Assembly (NCBI GenBank): GCA_020638835.1
Contig: JACKHV010000003.1
Coordinates: forward strand, 310,001 to 374,000
Direction of reading: 5' to 3'
Length of the DNA: 64,000 bases
Source of the DNA: Planctomycetota bacterium
Lineage (GTDB): Bacteria; Planctomycetota; UBA1135; GCA-002686595
Numbering within the stretch: the first letter of the stretch is position 1; each line of letters begins with the position of its first letter. Positions 1 to 8,917 of the stretch are shown one piece after another. The position numbers and the translations under genes are program-made. The notes beneath the pieces were generated by a model. It was given only the letters and a program-made list of their open reading frames with translations. It was not told where the DNA came from and did not search any database.

Positions 1-363
1 CGCGCGGGCGGAGTGGACCCCGGCCGTGGCCCCCCACGACATCCCTACTTGGATGTCCGCAATGGTAGCGGGGTTCCCGGGGAGTGGGGGTGGTCGACGG
101 CTTGCGCCGAGGGGCGCTGTAAGCTCCGTCAGAGCAGTGGATTACGGCGATCCACCAAGCGTGCCGGTCGCCATTCGACGATTCCGGAGTCAAACGCGCG
201 CTGGCGCCGGGCTTCCAATCGCATGCACGGCGCGGCGCTCAGACTCGGTCTCTCGTTCCCCCTCTCCTCGTCCTCGCGTGCCCCTTGCGCGGGGGGCGGG
301 GCGCCGATCCGCTTGTGGCTCCGTTCGGATGGGGGTAGCGTCGAGTCCGAAGAGGAGGCTCGC
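1..363. other. Upstream region without a recognised gene
   Basis: No convincing coding sequence is seen before the sigma-factor start. The open frames that cross it lack start signals and domain similarity. A 7-bp dyad GACATCC/GGATGTC with a 6-base loop lies at 38-57. It has no T-tract, and could be the terminator of a gene outside the window. Confidence 0.4.
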
Positions 364-1014
364 ATGGACGACGGGGCAGGGCCCGATCCGGGGACGCTCC
401 GCGACCTGGAGTCGATCGCGCTGGTGCAGCGCTATCGGGGAGGCGACGCGCAGGCGCTCGAGGTGCTGTTCGCGCGTTACGTCGAGCGCGTGGAGCGCAT
501 CGTGTACGTCCGCTCTGGGGAGTTCCTGCGCGGTCGCCAAGAGTCCGCGGACCTCGCGCAGGACGTCTTGCTCAAGATGTTCATGGACATCGATCGCTAC
601 GAGATCCGCGACGATGCGCGCTTCGTCGACTGGGCCGCGACGATCTGCGAGCGGACGCTCCGCAATCGCGTCCGTCATCATCGAGCGGAGAAGCGGGACG
701 TCGTTCGGGAGCGAGAGCTCGACCGTCGTCCGGGTCCGGACGGATCCGTCGATGCGAGGGAGGCTGCGTCGCCGGACGCCTCGCCGCAGGATCAGCTGGG
801 CGAGCGCGAGCGGAAGCAACTCGTCGACGACTGCCTCCGCGAGCTGCGCGAGGACCACCGCGACGTGATCCTGCTGCGCGACCTGGCCGGTGCCGATTGG
901 GACCACGTCTGCGAGGCCCTGGGGAGCGTGTCCAAGGCTGCCGCGCAGCAACTCCATCGTCGCGCGCGGATCGCGCTGGGCGAGAGGCTCGGAAGGCGCG
1001 GGGTCGAGTCGTGA
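364..1014 (+). CDS. ECF-type RNA polymerase sigma factor (sigma-70 family)
   Basis: Predicted 216-aa sigma factor that would direct RNA polymerase to an alternative promoter set. Region 2 spans about residues 17-110, with the typical helix ESADLAQDVLLKMF at 60-73. Region 4 spans about 150-208 (RDVILLRDLAGADW, then a helix-turn-helix ending QLHRRARIALGE). A roughly 40-residue charged linker (110-150) separates the two, as in planctomycete-type ECF factors. The frame is open upstream, but ATG 364 is chosen because region 2 begins shortly after it. The stop overlaps the GTG of the kinase gene by 4 bases (GTGA), so the pair is translationally coupled. Paired ECF factor and Ser/Thr kinase genes are common in Planctomycetota, where the kinase may act as the signal-sensing partner. 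No anti-sigma factor gene is adjacent. The family is clear; the regulon is unknown. Confidence 0.85.
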   Translation: MDDGAGPDPGTLRDLESIALVQRYRGGDAQALEVLFARYVERVERIVYVRSGEFLRGRQESADLAQDVLLKMFMDIDRYEIRDDARFVDWAATICERTLRNRVRHHRAEKRDVVRERELDRRPGPDGSVDAREAASPDASPQDQLGERERKQLVDDCLRELREDHRDVILLRDLAGADWDHVCEALGSVSKAAAQQLHRRARIALGERLGRRGVES

Positions 1015-3935
1015 GCGGCACTCCTTCGAGCGCGGACGATCCGTCGCGTGAGATGACGGGTGCCGAGGACTTGCTCGGCAGCTTCCTGGAGGCTCATCCG
1101 GAGGGTGAGTCGGAGGCCTTCGAGTCATGGATCCGCGGCCGCGCCGACTTGCGCGAGGAGGCGGGTCTGGAGCAAGGCCTGCGCTCCCTGTACGCGCGCT
1201 GGCGCCGAGCCACGGACCTCCTGGCCGAGGGGCTCAGCTCGCGGCCCAACGGCGGCGGGAGCTTCTTCCGACGAGCGGGGCAAGACCGCCGCCGGTCACC
1301 GGAGGCGATCGACGGTTCGGCGGGGCTGACTCCGGGGCGCCGCGTCGGCCACTTCGTGCTGCGTCGATTCCTCGCGCAGGGCGGCATGGGGCAGGTCTGG
1401 GTGGCGCGCGACGAGAATCTACGCGCAGACGTCGCCCTCAAGCTGATCCTCCCTGGACGGATCGACGCGAGGAGCTTGGACCTCTTCGCGCGCGAGGCAC
1501 GCGCCGGTGGCCGGCTGCGTCATCCGTACATCGTCTCCACGCTCGCGACGGGGCGCGCCGACGGACTCACCTGGATCGCGCAGGAACTGGTCGACGGATC
1601 GTGGACGCTGAAGGACTACCTCGACCAACTGCGCGCCGAGGACACCGTCCCGAAGGACCACTATCGCAGCGTGGCGCTGTTCGTCGCGCGCGTGGCGGAC
1701 GGCCTGCAAGCGGCGCACGACGCGGGCGTGATCCATCGCGACGTCAAGCCGGCCAACATCCTGATCGCACCGGACGACACTCCACGGCTGACCGACTTCG
1801 GCCTCGCGCGCGTCGTCGACGACAGCTTCCTCTCCGTCTCCGGCGAGATCGCGGGCACCTGGTCCTACATGAGCCCCGAGCAGGTGCGCGCCAAGCGCTC
1901 CGGCCTCGACCATCGTTCCGACGTCTTCAGCCTGGGCGTCGTGCTCTACGAACTCCTCACGCTCCGCCGGCCGTTCGAGGGCGACACCGCGCACCAGATC
2001 GCGGAGCAGATCGTTCACGTCGAAGCGCCGTCCCCGACGAAGGTCCGCTCGCAGTGCCCTCGCGAGCTGGCCGTGATCTGCGGCAAGGCGCTCGAGAAGG
2101 ATCCGGCGCGGCGCTACGCGACGATGCGGGAGTTCTCGGCGGATCTCCATCGGCACTTGAACGACGAGCCGATCCATGCCCGTCCGACAGGGGCGCTGAT
2201 GCGCGGCGCGAAGTGGGCGAGGCGAAACCCGGCTCGCGCGGTGGGCGGCGCGGCGGCGATCCTACTGCTCGGCTCGACGCTTGCCTTCGCGTTGGTGCTC
2301 GCCGGAAAGAACCGGACGCTGCGCGAGGTCAACGACGCCCTGCGCGAGCAGCAGGGGCTGACCGCCTCGGCGAACCGGCGCGACCAAGAGGGACGCTACT
2401 CCGCGGCGCTCGTCGAGGCGCAGCGCGAACTGGAGAGTCGAGACAACAACCTGGCGCGCCGCGTGCTCTTGCAGTGCCCGGAGGAACTGCGCGGCTGGGA
2501 GTGGCAGCACCTGCGGGTGCGCCTGGACGTCTTCCGCGCGTCCTATACCGACGAGGCAGTCGACCGCGTCGAGGCCGCAGCGTGGAGCCCCGATGGCCGC
2601 TACCTGGCGACCGCGACGATGGAGGGGACGGTGTACCTACGGTCGGCGGAGGACGGGCGGGAGCTCGCGGTTTTCCATGCGCCTGAAGAGGACGTGGTCG
2701 AGCTGGCCTGGAGCCCCGAGGAACCGGTGCTCGTCACGCTCTCCTCGACGGGAATCGCGCGACTGTGGTCGGTGGCTGTGGCGGGCGGCCACGATGTGGC
2801 CCGCATTGCGCAACGCGACATCGGCGGGCGCGTGATCGATGGCATCGGCTACGTCGGAGACACCGATGAGGGCGCGCTGCTCTCGTGGAGCCCCGAAGGA
2901 CAGCGGCTCGATTCCTTGGCCGAGGGCACGAGTCGGCAGATCTGGGAGTTCGGGCGCTCCCCCCGCGAGGCGGCGCTGGACGAACTCCTCTCCGACGTCG
3001 AGCGGGCGGGCCGCTTCGACTGGGACCCGGCGCGGGAGCGCGTGGCGATGATCGTACCGCTCTTCGACGTCGTCGTCCGGGACGCGAAGAGCGGCGAGAC
3101 GCTCGCCACGATCGAAGGGGCCGGGGACGGCGCGCTCACCGACCTCTCGTGGTCACCGTCCGGAGTGCAGTTGGCGGTCCGGGACGAGCACGGTTACCTG
3201 CATGTCTGGAGAGAAGACGGCGAGCGCGGGTTTCGAGCGGCCTGGAGCGCGGAAGAGACGAGCCATCGCATGGCGTGGAGCCCCGACGGTTCGCGTCTGG
3301 CCTTCTACGCCGGGTCAGAGGTTCAGGTCCTCGACGCGCAAGAAGGCACGACGTTGGCGGTCCTCGGTGCTTCATGGGGTGGCGAGCACGCCTTCGCCTG
3401 GAGCCCGGTCGGCGACATGCTCTGGGCCGGCCACACGATCCTGCACGCCGACCGCGCGCGAGCGACGGCCTGGGGCGAAGCGGCGACCCTCCGCGAGGCG
3501 GCGCATGCCGTGATCGACCCGCTGTTCGACGAGTTCGGGCTGCTCGAAGTCGTGCGCGAGGAGGTGCGGCGCGCGACCGACGTGAGCGACGCCGTGCGCA
3601 CGGAAGCGCTCAGGCTCGCGGAGCTGCACGGCGACTGCGGGCCGCGGCAGCTCGCGCGGATCGCCTACGACCTACTCCCCGGGTCCTCCTCCGAAGACCG
3701 GGACGACGAACGCATGACTCGCGTGTACGACCTGGTGCGGCGTGCGCTTGAAGCGGAACCCGCGGATCCGGAACTGCATGGCATCCACGCGGACATCCTG
3801 TCGTTCGACGGTCGACTCGAGGAGGCGTTGCACGAAGCCGCGCTCGCAGTCGAACTGGCACCCGAGAACGCGGCGTCGGAGCACGAGGATCGGCTCGAGG
3901 CACTCCGCGAGCGCTCCGCAGGCGTCGGCGATTGA
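1011..3935 (+). CDS. Serine/threonine protein kinase with C-terminal WD40 repeats
   Basis: 974-aa membrane-anchored Hanks-type kinase. The kinase domain runs from about 112 to 390: glycine loop AQGGMGQVW (122-130), VALKL lysine near 144, catalytic loop HRDVKPANIL (242-251), DFGLA (262-266) and the GTWSYMSPE activation segment. A single membrane helix (about 410-431) follows, then a charged coiled stretch and several WD40 repeats marked by recurring AWSPDG or SWSP tetrads (about 515-800). The tail (about 900-960) resembles a TPR (EALHEAALAVELAP). The N-terminal 100 residues are acidic and resemble the leader before other planctomycete kinases. GTG 1011 is chosen for its 4-base overlap with the sigma gene; ATG 1053 is an alternative. 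By topology the kinase is cytoplasmic and the WD40 part extracytoplasmic, which suggests sensing or scaffolding outside the membrane and signalling to the co-encoded sigma factor (inference). Confidence 0.88.
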   Translation: MSGTPSSADDPSREMTGAEDLLGSFLEAHPEGESEAFESWIRGRADLREEAGLEQGLRSLYARWRRATDLLAEGLSSRPNGGGSFFRRAGQDRRRSPEAIDGSAGLTPGRRVGHFVLRRFLAQGGMGQVWVARDENLRADVALKLILPGRIDARSLDLFAREARAGGRLRHPYIVSTLATGRADGLTWIAQELVDGSWTLKDYLDQLRAEDTVPKDHYRSVALFVARVADGLQAAHDAGVIHRDVKPANILIAPDDTPRLTDFGLARVVDDSFLSVSGEIAGTWSYMSPEQVRAKRSGLDHRSDVFSLGVVLYELLTLRRPFEGDTAHQIAEQIVHVEAPSPTKVRSQCPRELAVICGKALEKDPARRYATMREFSADLHRHLNDEPIHARPTGALMRGAKWARRNPARAVGGAAAILLLGSTLAFALVLAGKNRTLREVNDALREQQGLTASANRRDQEGRYSAALVEAQRELESRDNNLARRVLLQCPEELRGWEWQHLRVRLDVFRASYTDEAVDRVEAAAWSPDGRYLATATMEGTVYLRSAEDGRELAVFHAPEEDVVELAWSPEEPVLVTLSSTGIARLWSVAVAGGHDVARIAQRDIGGRVIDGIGYVGDTDEGALLSWSPEGQRLDSLAEGTSRQIWEFGRSPREAALDELLSDVERAGRFDWDPARERVAMIVPLFDVVVRDAKSGETLATIEGAGDGALTDLSWSPSGVQLAVRDEHGYLHVWREDGERGFRAAWSAEETSHRMAWSPDGSRLAFYAGSEVQVLDAQEGTTLAVLGASWGGEHAFAWSPVGDMLWAGHTILHADRARATAWGEAATLREAAHAVIDPLFDEFGLLEVVREEVRRATDVSDAVRTEALRLAELHGDCGPRQLARIAYDLLPGSSSEDRDDERMTRVYDLVRRALEAEPADPELHGIHADILSFDGRLEEALHEAALAVELAPENAASEHEDRLEALRERSAGVGD

Positions 3936-3985
3936 GGCGACCCCGGCACCACGGAACGCAGCACGGCATCGCTGGATTCGTTGGC

Positions 3986-5410
3986 TCACCGCGCATACGC
4001 CCGCTGCGCGAACAGCAAGCTCAGATAGGGCAGCATCCGCGCCTTGTTCGGGATCAGCTTGAAGATCCGCCAGAGGCGCGCGGGGCGCAGGTAGAAGCGC
4101 TTGTAGGCGCCGTTGCGGATCGCGGTGATCTTGTCCTCGGCGACCTCGGAGAGGTTGATCTCGGTCTGGTAGGGCTCGTAGGCGGACCAGTCGGTGGGGA
4201 GCGCGTGGCCCGCTTGTTCGACTTGGCTGAAGAGCTCGGTGCCCTTGAAGGGGATCACGCGGAAGAAGGCCGCTGTGTGGAAGGATGACTCGGCGGCCCA
4301 GCGCACGGTTTCGCGCATCTCCTCCTCGGTCTCGGTCGGGAAGCCGAGCATGAAGGCGCCGTGCACCATCACGCCTTGGTCGGCGATGAAGTCGACGATG
4401 CGCTGCACCTTGTCGATCTTCAGGTTCTTCTTCATCACCTTCTGGATGCGCGGGACGGCCGACTCGACGGCGACCATGCAGCGGTACATGCCGGCGCGCT
4501 TGAGCAGCAGCACGAGTTCCTCGTCGAGGATGTCGCCGCGGAAGCCGTTCGGGAAGGTGAGCTTGAGGCCGTAGTCGCGGTCGATCAGGCCCTGCGCGAT
4601 CGCCTTCGCGCGGTCCGGACGGAAGTTGAAGATGTCGTCCATGAAGACGAGTTCCTTCACGCCGTGGTCGCGGACGAGCAGGTCGATCTCGGCGAGGACG
4701 TGTTCCGCGGAGCGCGCGCGGAAGGCCTTGCCGTAGGAGTTGTGGCAGTAGGTGCAGCGCCACGGGCACGCGCGCGAGGAGAACATCGTGGCGAACTCCT
4801 TGTGCGCGTAGATCACGCCGCCGCGCGGGACGTCGTGGTACTTCGTGTGATCGATCAGGTCCCAGGCCGGCATCGGGACTTGGTCGAGGTCCGGCGGCGG
4901 CGTACGGTCGGCTTCGTGGCGGACGAGCCCGGACGCGTCGCGCCACGAGAGGCCCTCGCAGCCGCTGAAGTCCCTGCGTCGCGCGGCGATGCCGTCGAGC
5001 AGCGCCGCGAAGGTCTCCTCGCCCTCGCCGCGCACGGCGAAGTCGATGTTCGGGTCCTGCAGCACGTCCTCGGCCGCGACGGAGGGGTGCGGGCCTCCGG
5101 CGACGACGATCGCGCGCGGGAGTCGTTGCTTCAGCAGCGCGGCGAGCTCGTGCATGCAGCCGGCCTCGTAGGTCATCGCCGACAGGCCGATCACGTCGGG
5201 CGCGCGCTCGACCAGCTCGTCGCACGCCTGCTGCGCCGTCCAGCCCTCGACCTTCATGTCGATGATCGAGACGTCGGCGTGTCCCGCCGCGCGCGCGGAG
5301 GCAGCGATCGACAGGATGCCCAGCGGGTGCACGTGCGTGTGCTGGGTGTACGGGTGGTAGGTCTGGACGAGCGTGACCTGGAGCGCGGGGGGGGGCTGCA
5401 CGGAGTTCAT
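3986..5410 (-). CDS. B12-binding-domain radical SAM protein
   Basis: 474 aa. An N-terminal cobalamin-binding Rossmann domain occupies about residues 10-140 (GGPHPS at 106-111, GEGE at 128-131). A radical SAM core follows, with the CxxxCxxC cluster motif at C215, C219 and C222 (ACPWRCTYC). This architecture catalyses methyl transfer or ring rearrangement on lipid, tetrapyrrole or natural-product substrates; the exact substrate cannot be read from sequence. ATG 5410 is chosen because the B12 domain begins directly after it. The second codon block contains nine consecutive C bases (5387-5395 as G on the plus strand). It is divergently transcribed from a second B12 radical SAM gene, with a 232-base shared intergenic region, and convergent with the kinase gene. 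Confidence 0.85.
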   Translation of the reverse strand: MNSVQPPPALQVTLVQTYHPYTQHTHVHPLGILSIAASARAAGHADVSIIDMKVEGWTAQQACDELVERAPDVIGLSAMTYEAGCMHELAALLKQRLPRAIVVAGGPHPSVAAEDVLQDPNIDFAVRGEGEETFAALLDGIAARRRDFSGCEGLSWRDASGLVRHEADRTPPPDLDQVPMPAWDLIDHTKYHDVPRGGVIYAHKEFATMFSSRACPWRCTYCHNSYGKAFRARSAEHVLAEIDLLVRDHGVKELVFMDDIFNFRPDRAKAIAQGLIDRDYGLKLTFPNGFRGDILDEELVLLLKRAGMYRCMVAVESAVPRIQKVMKKNLKIDKVQRIVDFIADQGVMVHGAFMLGFPTETEEEMRETVRWAAESSFHTAAFFRVIPFKGTELFSQVEQAGHALPTDWSAYEPYQTEINLSEVAEDKITAIRNGAYKRFYLRPARLWRIFKLIPNKARMLPYLSLLFAQRAYAR

Positions 5411-5642
5411 CCTACACGAGCGGTTCGACGCGCAGCAGGTTCGCGCCGGCTCGCTTACCGCTCCGGTCGCGCGCGGCAACGCGCTGAGCGCGGAAGCTCG
5501 AGAAGCAGACACGCGAGTCTCCAGACTGCCGCGAGAGCACGCGCCGCGCTCGGCCCGATTCGGCTATGCTCGGCGTAACGCGGCGGACGAGAAGGGTAGT
5601 CCCGTCGGTCGCCTCTCCCCCAGTCCATCGCCCCCCCGCACC

Positions 5643-7157
5643 TTGGTCCGAGTCGCCTTCGTCGTCACCACCTGTCACGAGTTCGAGGGCATCAAGGTGC
5701 TCTCCTCGGTCCTGAAGTCGCGCGGGCACGACGCGGACTGCTTCGTCACTTCGGAGGAGCAGGACTTCCACCAGGCGGTCCTCGACTACCAGCCCGACGT
5801 GATCGGGATCTACGCGACGACGGGGCAGGAGAAGTGGTGCTACGGCCACATCGCGCGCTGGCGCAAGGAACTGCCGCACCTCAAGACCGTGATGGGCGGC
5901 CCGCACCCCTCCTTCGACCCCGAGGTGCTGCACGACGAGGAGTACGTCGACGCGATCCTCAAGGGCGAGGCGGAGTACGGCATGGTCGACCTCGTCGAGG
6001 CCTGGGCCGCCGGGCGCTCGACCGACTTCATCCCGAACGTCGGCACGCTGCAGAACGGGGTCGCGACGCAGAACCCGATCCGGCCGGTCATCCAGGACCT
6101 CGACACGCTGCCCTTCCCCGACGTCGACATCTTCTACAAGTACCCCTTCCTCGCCTCGAAGCGCGTGCTGCAAGTGCACGCGAGTCGCGGCTGCCAGAAC
6201 AGCTGCACCTACTGCAGCGTCGGTCTGATGAAGAAGGAGTGGGTCTCCGGCGCGCGCGGTGAGAAGTTCAATCGCACGAAGTCGGTCGACTACCTGTGCG
6301 AGGAGATGAACGACATCTTCGCGCGCTACCCGAACTTCCGGATGGTCAACTTCGGCGACGCCGCGCTGAACATGGAACGCGGTTGGTTGTCCGAGTTCGC
6401 CGACAAGTGGCCCGTGCGCGTCGGCTTGCCGTTCGCGTGCAACGTGAACATCAACTACCTGAACGAGAACGACATCGCGAACCTCGCGCGGGCGGGGTGC
6501 GTGTCGGTGCAGTTCGGTCTCGAGTCCGGCAGCGAAGAGGTGCGCCTGCGCGTCTACAAGAAGGGCTACACCGACAAGGTCGTCACGGAGATCCCCAAGC
6601 TGCTGCGCAAGTACAAGATCACCTACCGCACGAACAACATGATGGGCTCGCCGGCGGAGAGCCTCGAGGACATGTTCCAGACCGTGCGGCAGAACCGCGA
6701 GATCAAGCCCGACGGCTGCACGGTGCTGATCTACCGGCCCTTCCGCTCGACCGAACTCGGGCGCCAGGACTTCGAGCTCGACCGCGTCGACGTCGGCAAG
6801 GACATCGGCCCGTCGCTGCACTCGGACTCGCAGATGCGCCGCGACGACGTGAACCAGGTCGTGAACCTGCAACGCCTCTTCAACATCGGCGTCTTCGTCC
6901 CCGGCGGTGAGGCGCTCGTGCGCAAGCTGATCCAGCTGCCCAAGAACCCGGCCTTCGAGTTCAGCCTGCTCGGCTTCCTCTGGTACCAGCACGCTGTCGT
7001 GTCCGGCTACGGGATGCTCGACGACCTGAAGCTCGGCCTGCGCAACTTCGGCCAGATCTTCGGGCGCCGCGAAGGCGGGACGCACGAGTACGGCAAGAAG
7101 GGCGGGACCGACGCGCTGCTCGAGACGATGGACGCCGGGCTCGACGCCGGGCTCTGA
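5643..7157 (+). CDS. B12-binding-domain radical SAM protein (second, divergent copy)
   Basis: 504 aa from the proposed TTG start. It has a B12-binding fold at about 1-130 (MGGPHPS at 84-90) and a radical SAM core with CxxxCxxC at C184, C188 and C191 (GCQNSCTYC). The C-terminal 120 residues are a separate helical region rich in basic and aromatic residues. It is only distantly similar to the neighbouring copy, so a recent duplication is unlikely. The start is uncertain: the frame is open for 90 codons upstream, but the domain begins at LVRVAFVV and no ATG or GTG lies closer. The gene may share a pathway with its divergent neighbour. The product is presumably a methyl- or lipid-modifying enzyme; the substrate is unknown. 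Confidence 0.82.
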   Translation: MVRVAFVVTTCHEFEGIKVLSSVLKSRGHDADCFVTSEEQDFHQAVLDYQPDVIGIYATTGQEKWCYGHIARWRKELPHLKTVMGGPHPSFDPEVLHDEEYVDAILKGEAEYGMVDLVEAWAAGRSTDFIPNVGTLQNGVATQNPIRPVIQDLDTLPFPDVDIFYKYPFLASKRVLQVHASRGCQNSCTYCSVGLMKKEWVSGARGEKFNRTKSVDYLCEEMNDIFARYPNFRMVNFGDAALNMERGWLSEFADKWPVRVGLPFACNVNINYLNENDIANLARAGCVSVQFGLESGSEEVRLRVYKKGYTDKVVTEIPKLLRKYKITYRTNNMMGSPAESLEDMFQTVRQNREIKPDGCTVLIYRPFRSTELGRQDFELDRVDVGKDIGPSLHSDSQMRRDDVNQVVNLQRLFNIGVFVPGGEALVRKLIQLPKNPAFEFSLLGFLWYQHAVVSGYGMLDDLKLGLRNFGQIFGRREGGTHEYGKKGGTDALLETMDAGLDAGL

Positions 7158-7262
7158 CGCGCCGCCGCGACGCGGATCCCGCGCGATTCGCACCAACAAG
7201 ACGGCGGACCGCCGCGTTCGCTAGGCTCTTCGTGATCACGAACCGCGACCGGAGCCCCCAGC

Positions 7263-8903
7263 ATGTGGATCGCCGCCCTTCTCAGCGCCGTCACGTTCTT
7301 TCCCGTTCAATCCCTCGCCGACGAGCAGCCCCTCGAGCTCTCGATCGACGCCGTCACGCTCTACCGCAACTCCGCGATGGTGCACCGCCAGGCCAAGGGA
7401 GTGGTCGGCGGGTCGTACGTGGTCGCCGGGTTGCCCGGTGAAGTCACCGACGACCGAACGCGCGTGCGCTTCGTCGGCGGGCACGTGATCTCGGTCGAGC
7501 TGGCGGAGCGCGTCCTCGAACATGCGCCCGTCGAGCGCATTCGCGCCCTGGAGACCGCGCGCCAGGCAGCGCGGCGCGACGTGCGGATCGCGCGCGACGA
7601 GGTCGCGCTGAGTTCCGGCTCGGTCGAGTACTTGACGCGCCTCGTCGTCGAGGAAGGCGAGGCGTGGAGCCGCGAGCGGGGTCAGGGTCGCGTCGATACG
7701 GAACGCTGGCGCGCGAACCGCGTGTGGTTCGAGACCGCGCTGGGGCAGGCGCGCGAGGATCGCCGAGGCGCGCAGGATCGACTGCGCGAAGCGGAGCGGC
7801 GCTTTGCTGAGTTCGACGCGGAGTGGACGCGCCTCTCCGGCGCCGGCGGGGTGATCGTCAAGGACCTCCACGTGCGTGTCGTGACCGACCAGGCCTCCGG
7901 CCGGCTCGAGGTGGACACGCAGCTGCCGAGCGCGGGCTGGGAACCGCTCTACGACCTGCGCACTGCCGGCGACGCGACCAGCGTCGACCTCGCGTACCGC
8001 GCGCGCATCCACCAGCGCACCGGAGAGGACTGGAACGACGTGCGTGTGCTGCTCTCGACCGCGCAGCCGGAACTCGGCGCGCAGGGGCCCGATCCGATCG
8101 CGCGCTGGGTCGACCTCTACGTTCCGCGACCGGAGCGCGGCCTGGTGGCCGGCAGCGTCGACTCGATGGCTCCGGCCGAGAAGGCGGGTTACTGGGACGA
8201 CGCGACCGCGGACGCGGCGCCGTACGCCGAGGCGCAGCAAGAAGGGCTCTCGGTGCGCTTCGAGCTTCCGTCGCGTGAGACGGTCGAGTCGCGCGAGGGC
8301 CCGACGTCGGTACTCGTCGGCCGGACGCAACTCTCCGTGACGCCCGAGTACTACTGCGCCCCCGCGGCGACGCAGGCCGTCTGGTTGCGTGGACGCGCGA
8401 CGAACGGCGGCGACTGGACTTTGCTGCCGGGTGAGGCGTCCGTCTTCTTCGGCGCGGACTACCTGGGTCGCGCGAACCTCGGTCTCGTGCAGCCGGGTCA
8501 AGAGTTCATGCTGCACCTCGGTGTCGCCGACGCCTTCGAAGTGCAGCGACGCCAAGTGAACGATAAGTCCGAGGGTCCGGGCTTCTTCGGGTCGCAGCGC
8601 GCGCAGGTCGAGGAGTGGTCGATCGAGCTGAAGAACCACGGCGCGCTGATCGCCGACGCGGACGGCAGCGCCTCCGTGATCGTGCAGGAGGCGCTCCCGC
8701 GCCCCGGCGACGACCGCATCGAGGTGGTGGTGGAGGACGAGCGGCCGAAGCGTTCGCTGGACGAGCGCTGGCGCGTCGAGTGGGACGACCGCTCGATCCG
8801 CACCTGGATCGTGCGCGTCCCGAGCGGTAGTTCCGCGAAGCTCGAGTATCGCGTCTCGGTGCGCTACCCGAAGAACGAACAGATCTACGTCGACGCCCGC
8901 TGA
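7263..8903 (+). CDS. Mucoidy inhibitor MuiA family protein (DUF4140/DUF4139)
   Basis: 546 aa with a cleavable-looking N-terminal hydrophobic segment (1-19). DUF4140 follows at about 25-125 (VTLYRNSAMVHRQAKG, then the VAGLPGEV turn), then a charged coiled-coil region (about 100-195), then DUF4139 (about 205-546; SAGWEPLYDLRT, EDWNDVRVLLSTAQP). A GGAG sequence precedes ATG 7263. The family is widespread in bacteria and named for a gene affecting mucoidy; the biochemical role is not established. The product is probably periplasmic or exported. It is followed 14 bases later by a paralogue with the same domain order, so the two are probably co-transcribed. Confidence 0.85.
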   Translation: MWIAALLSAVTFFPVQSLADEQPLELSIDAVTLYRNSAMVHRQAKGVVGGSYVVAGLPGEVTDDRTRVRFVGGHVISVELAERVLEHAPVERIRALETARQAARRDVRIARDEVALSSGSVEYLTRLVVEEGEAWSRERGQGRVDTERWRANRVWFETALGQAREDRRGAQDRLREAERRFAEFDAEWTRLSGAGGVIVKDLHVRVVTDQASGRLEVDTQLPSAGWEPLYDLRTAGDATSVDLAYRARIHQRTGEDWNDVRVLLSTAQPELGAQGPDPIARWVDLYVPRPERGLVAGSVDSMAPAEKAGYWDDATADAAPYAEAQQEGLSVRFELPSRETVESREGPTSVLVGRTQLSVTPEYYCAPAATQAVWLRGRATNGGDWTLLPGEASVFFGADYLGRANLGLVQPGQEFMLHLGVADAFEVQRRQVNDKSEGPGFFGSQRAQVEEWSIELKNHGALIADADGSASVIVQEALPRPGDDRIEVVVEDERPKRSLDERWRVEWDDRSIRTWIVRVPSGSSAKLEYRVSVRYPKNEQIYVDAR

Positions 8904-8917
8904 ATCGGAGGCTGCAG

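Noticed and set aside
5412..7199. A 595-codon minus-strand open frame opposite the second radical SAM gene
   Set aside because: Composition is a mirror of the radical SAM gene with many Val/Leu/Asp repeats and no motif.
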